Of a DNA stretch of 36,285 bases, positions 1 to 10,844 are shown in pieces. The position numbers and the translations under genes were made by a program. Location of the stretch: positions 65,237 through 101,521 of the forward strand of contig WELA01003775.1 in NCBI GenBank assembly GCA_009602735.1. Reading direction: 5' to 3'. The number at the start of each line of letters is the position of its first letter. The stretch's first letter is position 1. The notes under the pieces were generated by a model. It saw nothing but the letters and a program-made list of their open reading frames with translations, had not been told where the DNA came from and did no database searches. This DNA is from Mesotaenium endlicherianum. Lineage: Eukaryota > Streptophyta > Zygnematophyceae > Zygnematales > Mesotaeniaceae.

Positions 1-72
1 GGGTGGGATGTGGGGGCGGGAGTGGGGGCGGGGAGTGGGAGCGGTGGTTTGGGGGGGGAGGAGGGTGCGCAC

Positions 73-251
73 TCTTCGGGCTTGGTGGGGTCGGCGTTGG
101 CGAAGCTGCCATCCACGATCTCGATGGGCGGCAGGATAGAGTGTAGGCCGCGCGCCATCACGGTCTTGGCAGTGCCGCGCTTGCCCATGATGGCGATGCC
201 GCCCAGCTGCATGTCGACGGCGCCCAGCAGCAGCGCCGACTTTATCGCCTC
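73..251 (-). CDS. CHLD: CHLD exon 3: AAA+ domain of magnesium chelatase subunit D
   Basis: Magnesium chelatase (CHLI, CHLD, CHLH) inserts Mg2+ into protoporphyrin IX in the plastid, the first step specific to chlorophyll; CHLD is the AAA+ subunit that organises the motor. Translated on the minus strand, the exon reads [13 protein letters not shown], then [14 protein letters not shown] (the degenerate Walker A typical of CHLD), [14 protein letters not shown] and [11 protein letters not shown]. All align with the known CHLD N-terminal AAA+ domain. The acceptor is TGTGTGCAG ending at 252, and the intron before it is phase 0. The donor is probably GTGCGC at 72-71, placed by analogy with the family's P-D/E-E-W sequence, so this boundary is less certain. 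The remaining AAA+ domain, acidic/proline linker and C-terminal VWA domain lie beyond the left edge. The exon is G+C-rich compared with the retroelements. Confidence 0.9.
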
Positions 252-990
252 CTGCACACACGCTCACACGCACACATCCCCCCACCCACCCCCGCAAGTT
301 GCCCCACAGCCATCGACACCCGCGCTTTGAGAGGGATCTTTCTGACTCAGCATGTCCCACTCTCCGGCATCCACCCGGCTGCTGCAAGGAGCTCTGCTCA
401 CTGAGATCCTCTGTGCTTATAGGGAACGCATGCAAGACTCTTCAACCTCATGGTGAACGCCGGAACTGAATTGCTACACTTCGTGGACTCCACTTCCTTT
501 CTATCTTAAAACCCCCCATAATGAAATCCCTCTAGCGCATGCGACAGCATTCTGAAAAGCACATTCGCAGTGTCAACATGCAGCCAACAAGGGGGGCCAT
601 GCCAGATTGTTCATCCTCACAAAGAAGTAAATCCAGGAGACAAAAGAAGAAAACCCAGGAGACACTCCGTCCCGAGTAAACAGCAGCCCCTATACTGCAG
701 TTGGCTTCGAGCCCTTGCCAGTCCAGCCTGAGTCAGGCACACACATCCACACGCACCGCGCGGTGCGTCTCTCGAATTCTTCTTACAAACACTGGACGCC
801 AAAACGGACGGAGACAACAACCACAAATCCTAGAAAGAAGGCGACCATCGGCACTTCCATCCCCCCTCTCATCCCCCTCAAGCAATAGAAGCGCCGGTGC
901 CCTCCCCCCTCCCCTCCCTTCTCCCCTCCCACTTAATCTGTCGCACCGAACACCAGGGAGCCAGTGGAGCAGCAGTCAGCGTGCTGGTAC
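252..990 (-). other. CHLD: CHLD intron 2
   Basis: This 739-bp phase 0 intron has donor GTACCA at 990-985 and acceptor TGTGTGCAG at 252. It contains a C-rich pyrimidine run around 855-940 (plus strand) and CA-rich repeats near its acceptor. No other gene is seen in it; the open frames here are low-complexity shadows. Confidence 0.75.
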
Positions 991-1257
991 CTGGCCAATG
1001 ACGGAGGCGAGGGGGAAGTATTGTCGCCCGAACTTGTCACGGGGCTGGTCGTCCGGGTCGTAATCTCTCTCGCCGCTGGAATCAGACCCCGACGACTCCA
1101 CCTCCATGGGAGCTGCTGCCACAGCTGCACACATGCCATTTCGTCCAAACATACAGATGACAGCCGGCAATCCATCCCCAGATCCTGTTGTCAGTGAATC
1201 ATCCACGCCTCTCACATAGGCTTGGGAGGTCAGTCGCACGGAAGAGATACACTTCAC
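991..1257 (-). CDS. CHLD: CHLD exon 2: end of transit region and start of mature protein
   Basis: This exon encodes 89 codons in phase 0 at both ends. It starts VKCISSVRLTSQAYVRG, rich in Ser, Arg and Val like a plastid transit peptide. It then has an Ala-rich stretch (GMCAAVAAAPMEV), an acidic linker (ESSGSDSSGERDYDPDD) and ends with FGRQYFPLASVIGQ, the conserved start of the CHLD AAA+ domain, which reads directly into EAIK of exon 3. The acceptor is CCTGCAG before 1257 and the donor is CAG|GTACCA at 991/990. An open frame continues upstream to a Met codon at 1347, so an alternative first exon starting there is possible. I prefer splicing to exon 1 because that exon is in matching phase and looks like a transit peptide start. 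Confidence 0.82.
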
Positions 1258-3177
1258 CTGCAGGACGCTGGCATCAGATCCAGGTAAGCCGACAGTGCTT
1301 TCACCAGAAGCAGCCAGTATACACACTGTGATGTGCGTGACGCACAAAGTTCAAAAGAATGCACAAAGTTAGCAAGGGTTCGGCTTCCTCAGACTCATTC
1401 TCCCCTTCAGAAGTACAGGGTTTGCAGGAAGCACGTGCATTTTTGTGGGCAGTTTTTTAACCTGGATCTTATGGGCCTCCTTTTGGTTCTCCAGGACATC
1501 ACCATCTGTGGGACAGCCTGAATGCCACTCGGCTGACTGACTACCTGGAAGGGGCTAAAGCCAGGTCAGCATCTGCTGGCGGTCAAGCTTACAAGATGTG
1601 CTTCAGACTTACACCAGAGATTCTCTCCGAGACTTACATAGCTGTTGACTGAGAAGACAGGGAGGGGGATGGAGGCGGGGGAGAAAGGAACTCTAGGAGG
1701 AAAGAAGGGACACCTTGAGGGGGACATCGTTGCTGATGCGGCTGCTGCTGCTTCAGCTTGATGCCTTGAAGCATAAGCCTCAGGCTGTCAGATCCCGTCT
1801 GCATAAACAGTCACACAGAAAGGACATTTCCGGACCCTTCGTCATCTCCTCTGCTGCCTCAGAGTCCTCACTTCATCGAGCGTCTGTTTAGTGGGCGTGG
1901 ACACAGAGAAGGGAAGAGAGAGAAGAGAGGGGCGGAGAGAGAGCGAGAGAGAGAGAGTGAGATGGAGAGAAAAGGGAGGGGGGGGGGGAAGGGGGGGTGT
2001 GAGGGCGGGTGTTTGTCTACCTCTGGCTGGTCAGTCTTTACACTCTTGTTGAGCTTCAGTGGCTGAGACATTTGAGGGTGTCAGGGAGGTGAAGGGTGAA
2101 GTAAGGAGCAGAGGACAGTCCTTAAATTGAGGGATGCATAGTGGCAAGCTATGCTGCTGCAAGAACTACAACTGCTGAAGTTCTTACTGCAAAATTATGC
2201 ATATGCAGAAGGCAGATGAGCTCACTTGCACTAGCAAGAATGGCGTCCATTATCAGCCTCAAAATTGCAGCTAACTGAGAGCAGAGGCACGCCAAATGCT
2301 CGAGAAATAGCTTGTGGAGCCCATGTTGTCACCACTATCTGCTCTTATTGACATTGTAAGAGCATCCATACATGCAGCGCTGCTCCATGGAGTGCAAAGC
2401 TTACGACTGGAAAAGTCGCAAGGCAGCTCACATATGAACTACTAAATCGTGACAAGTTGGTCATCCTCGAGACTAGCTTGGGAGCATGAAGGTAGGGACT
2501 TCATTGCATCAGCACATCACACAGGTAAGCAGAAAACTGATCTTTCCTTGGGGTCATCCGGACCAAAAGTAGTTGTCAAAGGGATTACAACCATGTAAAA
2601 GCATCTTCTTGAAAGAAGCAATTCTCACACGTTGCTCAGTTCGTTATGCACAGACCATGAGTTCTGTCAGCAGGTATTGATTGTTGGCACATTCCGAAGC
2701 CGAGTTCTTAGTTCCTCTCAGCAGATTCTATGGACAGATGTGTACTCGCATTAACGCATGACGCAAGTCACCATACCTTCCACATTCTCGAGACAAACAG
2801 CAGGGCACCAAGAGGTGCACAGGCAGCCCCCACTAACAATCCCCCAGGGTATGGAACATGCAAAGATGTGCAATACAGTAAAATAAACGAAATTATTCAG
2901 TAACACGCATTGCCAACCTTGACCAAGCAGATGCAAAAAGACCAAACGATACTCGGCAGCCCGCCAGCTTCTTGCCCATCCAAAATTCTTTCTTATCCAC
3001 AAAGCCACAGGAAGTTCAGGAAGGCGACTGCCACCAAAGGTGAACATGAATCTACGAAATAAGTACTCAGTGGAATGTATCACATCGAAGTGACCAATGC
3101 ATACCTGGCCCCAGACATGGCATGTTGAAATTTAACAGCAAGTAGAGAATCAACAAGAGCTAATATATGCAGCATAC
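1258..3177 (-). other. CHLD: CHLD intron 1 (inferred), about 1.9 kb
   Basis: This stretch separates the inferred first exon from exon 2. It holds a polypurine simple-sequence tract at about 1908-2000 (plus strand GA repeats running into poly-G). It also holds two short stretches with protein-like composition that I could not assign: plus strand about 1496-1650, frame ending TYIAVD-stop, and minus strand about 1729-1799. A 110-codon minus-strand open frame at 2751-3083 resembles nothing known. The intron would use donor GTATGC at 3177-3172 and acceptor CCTGCAG at 1258. Confidence 0.55.
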
Positions 3178-3321
3178 CTGTGCGGAAGCCAGATGGCGGA
3201 GGTTTACTCGGCCAACATGGAGGCCTTGCCGTCTCTCCAATGAAGAGGTTGCTGACTTATAAGCCGAGACCACAGCTCCCTGAAGAGCTGTAGCTGCACC
3301 TATGCTATGTAAGGCAGCCAT
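3178..3321 (-). CDS. CHLD: Probable CHLD exon 1: plastid transit peptide start
   Basis: Minus strand ATG at 3321 opens 48 codons reading MAALHSIGAATALQGAVV, then SAYKSATSSLERRQG and ending NLRHLASAQ, followed by a good donor CAG|GTATGC. The composition (Ala second residue, many Ser/Ala/Arg, almost no acidic residues) is that of a plastid transit peptide. The exon is exactly 144 bp, so it ends in phase 0 and joins exon 2, which also begins in phase 0. An in-frame TAG lies upstream (about 15 codons) with no other ATG between, supporting this start. Assignment to CHLD rests on strand, phase and order; it could instead be the first exon of another plastid protein gene. A cDNA spanning the 1.9-kb intron would settle it. 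Confidence 0.65.
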
Positions 3322-5227
3322 GGCAGAAAAGCTTGACACTGCCAGAGGCTTCTTGCAGTAACCCTAACGACTCTGCTGCACTGTAATAACCTTAATCAAT
3401 GCCTCATTAGGCGGGTCTCGTTCTCTTGAGACCGATAGAGATAAGCACCTTGGGCTTCCCTTGAGACCGGTAGCTTCAGAATGAAGCAGGACAATGCTGA
3501 CTAAAGATACCAAGAAGGTTATAACTCGAGAAACGTCAGAAACAAGTTGGGACTTGAAACTACACCATGAGTCCTGATCTGACCCGGGAGTAAGAATTAT
3601 TAGTAAGCCTATCGAAGTTCATAAGGTGTTCACTAGCTGAAGGGCTGCTTCAGGGCACTTCGAGGGCACTACAGAAGCACGGGGAGAGTCGGAAGCCGAG
3701 CAGAGATTGGGCGACGAGCACATAAGTGAAGACGAATAGAAAGCAGGCGAACAAGATGCGAGCTATCTTCGGCTTTTTGTGATCCTTTTGCCAGGTCATC
3801 ACTTCCCAGCGTCAAAGATCTGGGAAAGGATTCCCAACGTCGTACGTGAGCCGTCCATCCTCCTGCGACTGCTCATCATTCCTTCTCGAACATTTGCGGA
3901 CTCATAGAACGTGTACCAAATTGGTGCAATTGTCACTATGATTGTACTTTGCGATGTCCTATACCGCGATTGGTAGCCTTCTCAAAATTGCACCTGCGGG
4001 TCGAAGGTTGAGCAGGTCAATGATACTTGTAAATCGACGCGCGCTAAAGCGTGTGTACGGGTCATTAAGGCAACCAAACTACAACTTAAGGTCATTCAAG
4101 GTTGTGCCTAAGTGCACCGTGATTGTTAGAAGCTCTTCAGGTAGTTGTTGAAAAATGCTAGAGGGTTCCAATCATGGTGGATTTAGCTCTTTACATAATT
4201 GAGATAAAAGTGGCAGATTGCTAGGCTCAAGGAAGATAAAATTCAAAACATTAAAGAAAAATTGAGGATGGAAAGGACTCTGTCCTAGTCAAAAGTGACA
4301 CTTTCTTTCTTTCCTTAGCTTCTTAGAAATCATTTACTACCGCTAAGCAAAGTGCTTGTGTGCTACCAACACACAAAGTGTTGAGTTTGGACGCGAGGAA
4401 GCTCTACACTTAAAGTGAAATGCTCAAGTGTTGGTCAGCAACTAGAATTAGCACTTATCAGAAGCATGCAAAATTTTGACGATCTTTTGAAATTCTTAAA
4501 AGAGTGAAGACAATGGCGTTGCTCATAACTTTGGAAGCTTTGCTTGCCTTGCATTGTCGCTAATGTCATTTTTTTGTAGCTCCAAATTGCTTTAACCTTC
4601 CTAGGACAAGTTGGGCAACAATTTGCAATACAAAATACCAACTACTACTTGATTGTCAGCAGGTGACAAGTGACTGAGACGGAAGCAATCTATACAGGAG
4701 CTTACCAATTGAAAACAAACATCAAGCATTGCTATTGTGACGACATAAACGTACGTGCTTCATGAAGACAAGGATCGTGGTCTCTGTAAAGAGTTAAAGT
4801 TGCCCGGAAGGGGAGCCTACAGCAGAAGTCAATATGTTGGGAAGCTCTTCTGAAGAACCTGAGTAACCCTGGATAAGGAACTCAAAGAAATTAATGGACT
4901 GAAAGTCTATGCAGTTGAAGATTGGCACAAATTACCAACCCCCCCATAATTTGGAGCTAGAAAGTACTCACAAAACAGCTTAGGTGGGCTGCCCCTCCAA
5001 CGAACCGCTTCCGTTGTTCAGGTCCAATCCTCCGCTAAAAGTCTTCAAAATCGTCCCTATCTCTCCTGTCTCGTTACACTTGCCATGCACTGCCCACTCG
5101 ACTATTTCAAGCGTTCGCATCTCTCGCTCTTTCCACCGGACGGCTTGTACCACGAGCTTCAACGAGCGTTTGACCGCGGTTGACCCGATTGTACCAAATT
5201 GTCCAAAAGATCCTATGATTGTCTCGT
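3322..5227. other. Intergenic region upstream of CHLD, no gene recognised
   Basis: This 1.9-kb stretch should hold the CHLD 5' UTR and promoter at its left end. Open frames are short (at most 83 codons), on both strands, and have no recognisable motif. I see no TATA box I would defend, no RNA gene and no clear transposon ends. A small inverted pair GGTCTC/GAGACC occurs at about 3414-3441. Confidence 0.5.
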
Positions 5228-5536
5228 TGAAATGAATCGACTTACCAATAAGCGATTAACAATGAAATAAATATCTTTATATCATCAAGTAATCTTTATG
5301 GTATATTTTGTTGACGGATTTACCAGCAAAATATAATACACTAGCGGCATGTAATACTCATAAGTCAAATGCAAGTGAACGTGCATCAATCATGCAATCA
5401 GTAAACTCATATGTAAGCGAGGTTAAAAGACAGCTTGCATCAATGGCTTCTCGCCTTGGATTCAGATATCTCTCAGTAAGCTGTACAAGAGAGTTGGCCT
5501 CGTTTTCGAATGCCGAACTCGAGAGCAATACCTAGT
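5228..5536 (-). repeat. Truncated family-A LTR, minus orientation
   Basis: It begins (plus strand) TGAAATGAATCGACTTACC, the inverted 3' end of the LTR also found at 28121, and continues colinearly with that LTR through the shared stretch ending CCGAACTCGAGAGCAATACCT. It stops at 5536, exactly where element E starts. The rest of this LTR (about 400 bp) is not present on the far side of E, so its other half was deleted or lies elsewhere. Confidence 0.8.
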
Positions 5537-6795
5537 TGTAATGAATCAGTTCATTATTTATTTATTTAATTGCATATATAAATACAATCCTAAACAAGTA
5601 TTATGTCAATATACTCACATGTGCGAGTTTATTTAAATGAATATATGTCGACATAATGCGAGTTTACTTACTTTGTCAAAAAGGTCAGCATGATGACTTT
5701 TGTATCGTAGTGTAATTTGCTGACTTTGTTGAAAAGGTCAGCAAGATGACTTTTATCATAGTGTAGCTTGCCGGGATTTATATATCAATCATATGAAGAT
5801 TATAATATCAGTAGGTTGACATATAGTAAGCTCGCTTGATATTAGTCAGTATACTTAGCTTCAGTACGCTGAGGATGCATATAATCATTTAAATTATTGT
5901 ATGTAGGTTGGCACATGTGACCGTAGTATACTGAAAGTCGGGAGGTCGAATGAGAATCAATAAACCAATGTTTTACCAGTATGGTTAACTCTTGGGTAGG
6001 CGGAGCCATCGTCAGTCAACTGAACAGTTTAAGACTTCAGTCAACCGACCAATTAATATGGTCGTTACACCTAGATCCGCGGGTCCCAACTTAACGGGTT
6101 TCCCACAAAACGGCGCACCTTGCGCCGTGGTCAACCAGGTGGTCACTAGGACATAGCAAGCTGAGATCTTGTGGTCCCTCATTCTGGACAGTGGGCTTTA
6201 ACGTCGGATTTTCTACTTGCAAGTCATGTGTGCACTTTTGGGTTCATTATAATGACCAGCTTTCACGGAATTTGGCATGGCTTCTTCGTCTAGGCTCCAA
6301 ATGGAGCAAACTAGGACTTTTCGGAGAGGTCTCGTCAAGATGCGTCCGTTGTTGTTAAGTGTGCTCAATTTGAAGTTAGATTGGCAGAGTTATGCCTTCT
6401 GACATTCCGGGGTCACACAGGGGCAGATTCCATGGTTTTGCACCTAAGTCAGTGGGATGTGTTTTAGCTACAATATGGTCATCTGAATGAGAGCACCTTT
6501 ACTATTCAGTCCTCTGGTGTTGTGTATGTGCTTATATATGCTTGTATACCTGGTAGGCAAGAGGCCATGAGTTTCTACAGGAGAAGCTCTAGTCCTCAAG
6601 TTCGCCTCTTGCTTGTGCCTTGTGTTAGTGTGCAACTATGGCACACTACGATAAGTGAGTCAAGGGGTACAGACGAGTAAACGGAATTCATTATAAGGGC
6701 AAAGATCGCTTCCTGATTCTACACGTTTTCACCTATCTCTGGTCTTATATATTTTAACAAAATATATTTATCTTGAATAAGCAAGATTCATTTCA
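5537..6795 (+). repeat. 5' LTR of element E
   Basis: It starts TGTAATGAATCAG and ends GATTCATTTCA, imperfect inverted ends of about 11 bp. At about 5670-5765 it holds two copies of a 56-bp unit built on CTTTGTCAAAAAGGTCAGCA. A TATA-like TTTATATATC follows at about 5777. Confidence 0.85.
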
Positions 6796-6796
6796 G

Positions 6797-6808
6797 TGGT
6801 ATCAAAGC
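6797..6808 (+). other. Primer-binding site of element E
   Basis: TGGTATCAAAGC lies one base after the LTR. It differs by one base from the common plant PBS TGGTATCAGAGC, which is complementary to initiator tRNA-Met. Confidence 0.85.
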
Positions 6809-7006
6809 TAAGTCCTTCCTTGAATGTCCGTGCTTGTCGTCTTTGTCCCATGAGGTAATTGTGTGAGGCTTACTTGTAATATGATGAGCCTCTGTGGAGC
6901 TTGGGAAGTGTATGATGTAGAGCATTGCACATCCTGTCCAGGATCCTTCCACTTCCTTACCTAGTGTGTCTCTTGGCTCAATGTACTATTTGGCATACTA
7001 ACTTGA

Positions 7007-8255
7007 TGTAATGAATCACTTCATTCTTTATTTAATTAATTGCATGTATAAATACAACACTGAATAAGTGTTATGTCAATATACTTCTTTTCGCAAGTTC
7101 GTTTAAATGATTGTACGTCAATGTAATACGAGTTTACTTACTTTGTCAAAAAGGTCAGCAGGATGACTTTTGTATCATAGTGTAGTTTGCTGACTTTGTT
7201 AAGAAGGTCAGCAGGATGACTTTTGTATCATAGTCTAGTTTGTTGAGATTTATATATCAGCTATATATAGGATGTAATATCAGTAGGTTGACATTTAGTA
7301 AGCTCGCTTGATATTAGTCAGTATACTTAGCTTCAGTACGCTGAGAATTGATATATTCATTTATTTGTAGATTGGCACTTGTGACCGTAGTATACTGAAA
7401 GTCGGAAGGTCGAATGAGATTCGGTAATCCGATCTCCTACCAGTGTGGTCAACTCCTGGGTAGGCGGAGCCGTCGTCAGTCAACTGAACAATTAGGACTT
7501 CAATCAACCGACCAATTAATATGGTCGTTATACCTAGATCCGTGGGTCCCAACTTAACGGATTTCACACGGAACGGCGCACCTTGTGCCGTGGTCAACCA
7601 GGTGGTTACTAGGTACATAGCAGGCTGGGATCGCGTGGTCCCTCATTCTGGATAGTAGGCTTTACAGTCGGATTTCTACTTGAAAGTCATGTGTGCACTT
7701 TTGGGTTTGTTCTAATGACCAGCCTTCACAGAAATTGACATAGTTGCTTCGTCTGCGCTCCAAATGTAACGAACTAGAATTTTTTGAAAAGTTCTTGTCA
7801 AGATGCATCCGTTGCCGTTAAGTTTGCTCAATTCAGAGTAGTATTGACATAGTTATGCCCTCTGACATTTTGGGGTCACACAACGGACAGATCCCATGGT
7901 TTTGTACCTAAGTCAGTGGGATGTGTTTTAGCTACTTCATGGTCATCTGAATGAGAGCGCCTTTGCTATTCAGTCCCCTGATGTTGTGTATGTGCTTATA
8001 CATGTTTGTATGCCTGGTAGGCAAGAGGCCATGAGTTTCCAAAAGAGAAGCTCTAGTCCTCAAGCTCACCTCTTTCTTGTGCCTTGTATTAGTGTGCAAC
8101 TATGGCACACTACGGTAAGTGAGTCAAGGGTTGTTGATGAGTAAACGGAATTATAAGGGCGAAGATCGCTCCCTGATTTCACACGCTTCCACCTATCTCT
8201 GATTGTATATATTTCAATGAAGTATATCAATCTTGAATAAGCAAGATTCATTTCA
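7007..8255 (+). repeat. 3' LTR of element E
   Basis: Same ends as the 5' copy (TGTAATGAATCAC to GATTCATTTCA) and the same duplicated CTTTGTCAAAAAGGTCAGCA unit near 7140-7235. Many scattered substitutions separate the two LTRs, so the insertion is old. Confidence 0.85.
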
Positions 8256-9771
8256 CTTGACTTTCCTAGCCTCTTGTGCACAGATCCACACAATGAGAAG
8301 CCTGAAGTGGAGACTTGATGGAAGAGGTGTCTGCAAGCATTAAGGGCAGCCTCGTGAGAGTCGCATCATAGCGAGCTGGATATGACTCATTTACTTCACT
8401 AGATCATAGTCGTTGTGTGTTGTTATAAACAATCCACTGCTAGTATAGAGAGGGGGTTGCACTCCAGCTGTGCTAAAGGACTTGTTAGTGTGTGTGATAT
8501 CGTTTAAGGATTAAGCTTGCAGGAGACGGTCCTCTCTCATTTTATGTGTGGTAGTTGGGTTGAGGGAGCTTGGGTATGGTTGCATATGTCGAGCAATTGA
8601 GACAGTGCGTGCACACATGATTTACTAACTTAAGTTTCCAAGTATGGATTGACGACAGGTTATCCTCGCCACGGTCCAAGTGCACTACGTTGTCCACAAG
8701 CTTCAGCATGCAACTTCTATGTGAAGAGGCTTCGACAGCAACAATGGCATTCTACAGATACCCCCTATTCTCAACCTTGGTTGTGACATTGTGTGCTTCT
8801 CTCGTTTGCCACATTGACTTGTGCTTGGAGGGTTTAGAGTAGGTGCCTTGTGCTTGAATGCTATGTTTGAGACGGTGCTTTTGTGGTACTTCAAGGGTTC
8901 GTGGGAGCTTGGTGTTTAAGCTTAAGACGAGTTTTGTCATTGTGTTGAGGTTTATGGATGCGGGGCTTATGTGATTGGTGACTTAGGTTAAGTCAACTCG
9001 CTGAATTATTTCAGCTAATGTGGTTAAAGGGGTTAAGAGCTCGGGTTTATGGACGCAAGGGCTTTTCTTTGAATCGCTTTTTGCATGGTTTTATATAGAT
9101 TAAGTGTTCGAGAGCAACCACGAAAATGACTACTTTGAGTACTTGAGTTGAATGAGCTCTGGATATTGCCTTGCTTGATGCTTGGCACATTTTACTATGG
9201 CAATGTGGCTCGTCGGAGCCAACGAGCGATTCATATAGATCAGCACATCGAGACTCAGGTCTGTACTATGTGTTGACTGATGTACGGGAAGTCAACGTGG
9301 ATACTAGAGGGGGTTTGACTACTTGCCTAAGGTCCATTTGGCTATATGTTTTTGGATGCCACTTGTACTCTTGGTCAAGTGTAAAGAGTTTTGTGTCTTC
9401 ATCATAGGGACGATCTGGGCATATTAGCGTGTGCTAAGTTTCTGCCGGCCTCGCAGCTAACTGAGCTTGCTAGAGGCGCATGCTAGGTAGCATGCAAGAT
9501 GCATTCGTATATGCGTCAGGTGCATGGAATTTGCATCCCGATAGCTAGAGGTAGTGGATCGTCGTTAGCACACAGCAGAGCAGGTGTAAAATGGGCCTTG
9601 TTGTAATTGAGTTCACTATGCACACCTAAGTACAGACCGAAGAAACCATCCACATTATGGACGTTCTCGCAATGCATAGCTTCCTAGCACATAAACCTTA
9701 CATTTTCATGATGATAGTGCTTCAAAACAGCTATAGGTCTGTGACTACATCACCTACAACTTCCTTATATT
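8256..9771. other. No recognised feature
   Basis: About 1.5 kb without a convincing gene. The longest open frame is 78 codons (9171-9407, plus) and matches no family I know. No LTR end, tRNA or inverted repeat was found. It may be old transposon-derived sequence. Confidence 0.4.
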
Positions 9772-10652
9772 TAAACATCTTTATATCAACAAGTACTCTT
9801 TATGGTATATTCTGGTTATTCAGTAATCAGCAAAGACTCCACAACTAGCATTTTAATACTCAAAAGTCAAATGCAAGTAAACGAGCATCAATCATGCAAT
9901 CAGTAAACTCATATATAGGCAAGATTAGAAGCCGGTTCATTTTAATGGCTTTTCGTCTTGGATTCATATATCTCTCAGTAAGCGATATAAGAGAGTTGGC
10001 CTCGTTTACAAATGCCGAACTCAAGAGCATGGCCTAACCTATGTACATGAAATGAGTAAACCGTTCAACGGCAAGTGCAATGGCACCGCCTACCCAGGAG
10101 TTAACCACATCCGTAGGACCTCGGCTAATCGAATCCATAGCCATCTTCTATCATCCCGAATTGCCATACACCCAAGGGTGTCCTTTGACCATTCATCTAG
10201 CATATCACACTTAGATACATATCTAGGCAGTTTACTGCTGCCGGGCAGCCAGCTAACTGTCAAAGAATGTGTCAGCAAGCTGACCCAAGTCAACAGGCTG
10301 ACCTAATTGACTTCAGCCTGCTGCTCTTGGCTGAGTCATTTATCTATGTATCAAATATCCACCAAACTTAATATTAACTAAAGTTCAGCAGGGTGAACTT
10401 ATTTAACTATTATATCTAAATGAATATTTTACGACAGTCAGCTAGCTGGCTGTCAAAGAATGTGTCAGCAAGCTGACCTAAGTTGACTTCAGCTTGCTGC
10501 TTACGACTGAATCATTATACTGAATTTAACTAAAAGTCCAGCAGACTTTTTATTAACTAAAGTTCAACAGACCAAACTCAAATAATTATTATCCTTAAAT
10601 AAATGTTACATTTATATGAATGTTATATCTAACAATATATTGATTTAGTACA
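9772..10652 (-). repeat. LTR of element D with an internal tandem duplication
   Basis: The right end is TTTAGTACA (inverted LTR start). At about 10250-10430 and 10435-10640 a segment of roughly 190 bp occurs twice in tandem. Each copy holds GCCAGCT..., ACTGTCAAAGAATGTGTCAGC, AAGCTGAC and AAAGTTCAGCAG. Other family LTRs carry this segment once. Confidence 0.75.
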
Positions 10653-10667
10653 ATTCCTCCAACTTAA
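10653..10667 (-). other. Polypurine tract of element D
   Basis: On the minus strand TTAAGTTGGAGGAAT directly precedes the LTR start. It matches the tract in A and B and would prime plus-strand DNA synthesis. Confidence 0.7.
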
Positions 10668-10844
10668 CTTGTTGTCGCCTCGACAAAACTAAATATGAAG
10701 TCCAAGTGTCCATCTAGCTGACAATACTGATCTCCCTATCACCGCCTCTTGCTTCAACACTGTTTCCTAACTGGGAAGATGACTAGTAAGCTTTCACCTC
10801 CACCCTTAGCCCACTGTCATTGTGGAATGCAAACTGAGAGAACC

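Larger units (their letters stand above)
5537..8255 (+). mobile_element. Element E: miniature LTR retroelement (TRIM-like)
   Basis: Two direct repeats of about 1.25 kb, roughly 88% identical by eye, flank only 211 bp. The first repeat is followed by GTGGTATCAAAGC, a primer-binding site for initiator tRNA-Met, which fixes plus orientation and shows that this is a reverse-transcribed element. The internal part has no open frame and no convincing polypurine tract. It has the layout of a non-autonomous element, although the LTRs are much longer than those of classical TRIMs; it may be an internally deleted larger element. The 5 bases on either side (CTAGT, CTTGA) do not match, so no target duplication is visible. 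Confidence 0.75.
9772..10844 (-). mobile_element. Element D: 3' end of a family-A retrotransposon
   Basis: An LTR in minus orientation (9772-10652, decayed at its left end) is preceded, in element sense, by a polypurine tract. Before that come about 190 bp of internal DNA. The internal part matches the 3' end of element A: the CTCTTGCTTCAACACTGTT segment and the last part of ORF3 (GTTTGCA...GGGTGGAG). Element A begins at 10845 and cuts D off. The upstream part of D is not found beyond the far end of A. Confidence 0.75.

Noticed and set aside
10..330. 106-codon plus-strand frame over the left edge
   Set aside because: It is the shadow of CHLD exon 3, which is clear on the other strand; the N-terminal part is Gly-rich low complexity.
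1908..2000. GA/poly-G tract as a possible polypurine tract of a retroelement
   Set aside because: It is a simple-sequence run with no LTR next to it.
2751..3083. 110-codon minus-strand frame in CHLD intron 1
   Set aside because: No recognisable domain, no good splice sites in phase with the CHLD exons, and ordinary composition.
3410..3445. GGTCTC...GAGACC inverted pair as a possible terminator or regulatory hairpin
   Set aside because: Only 6 bp, no conserved context, no gene ending there.
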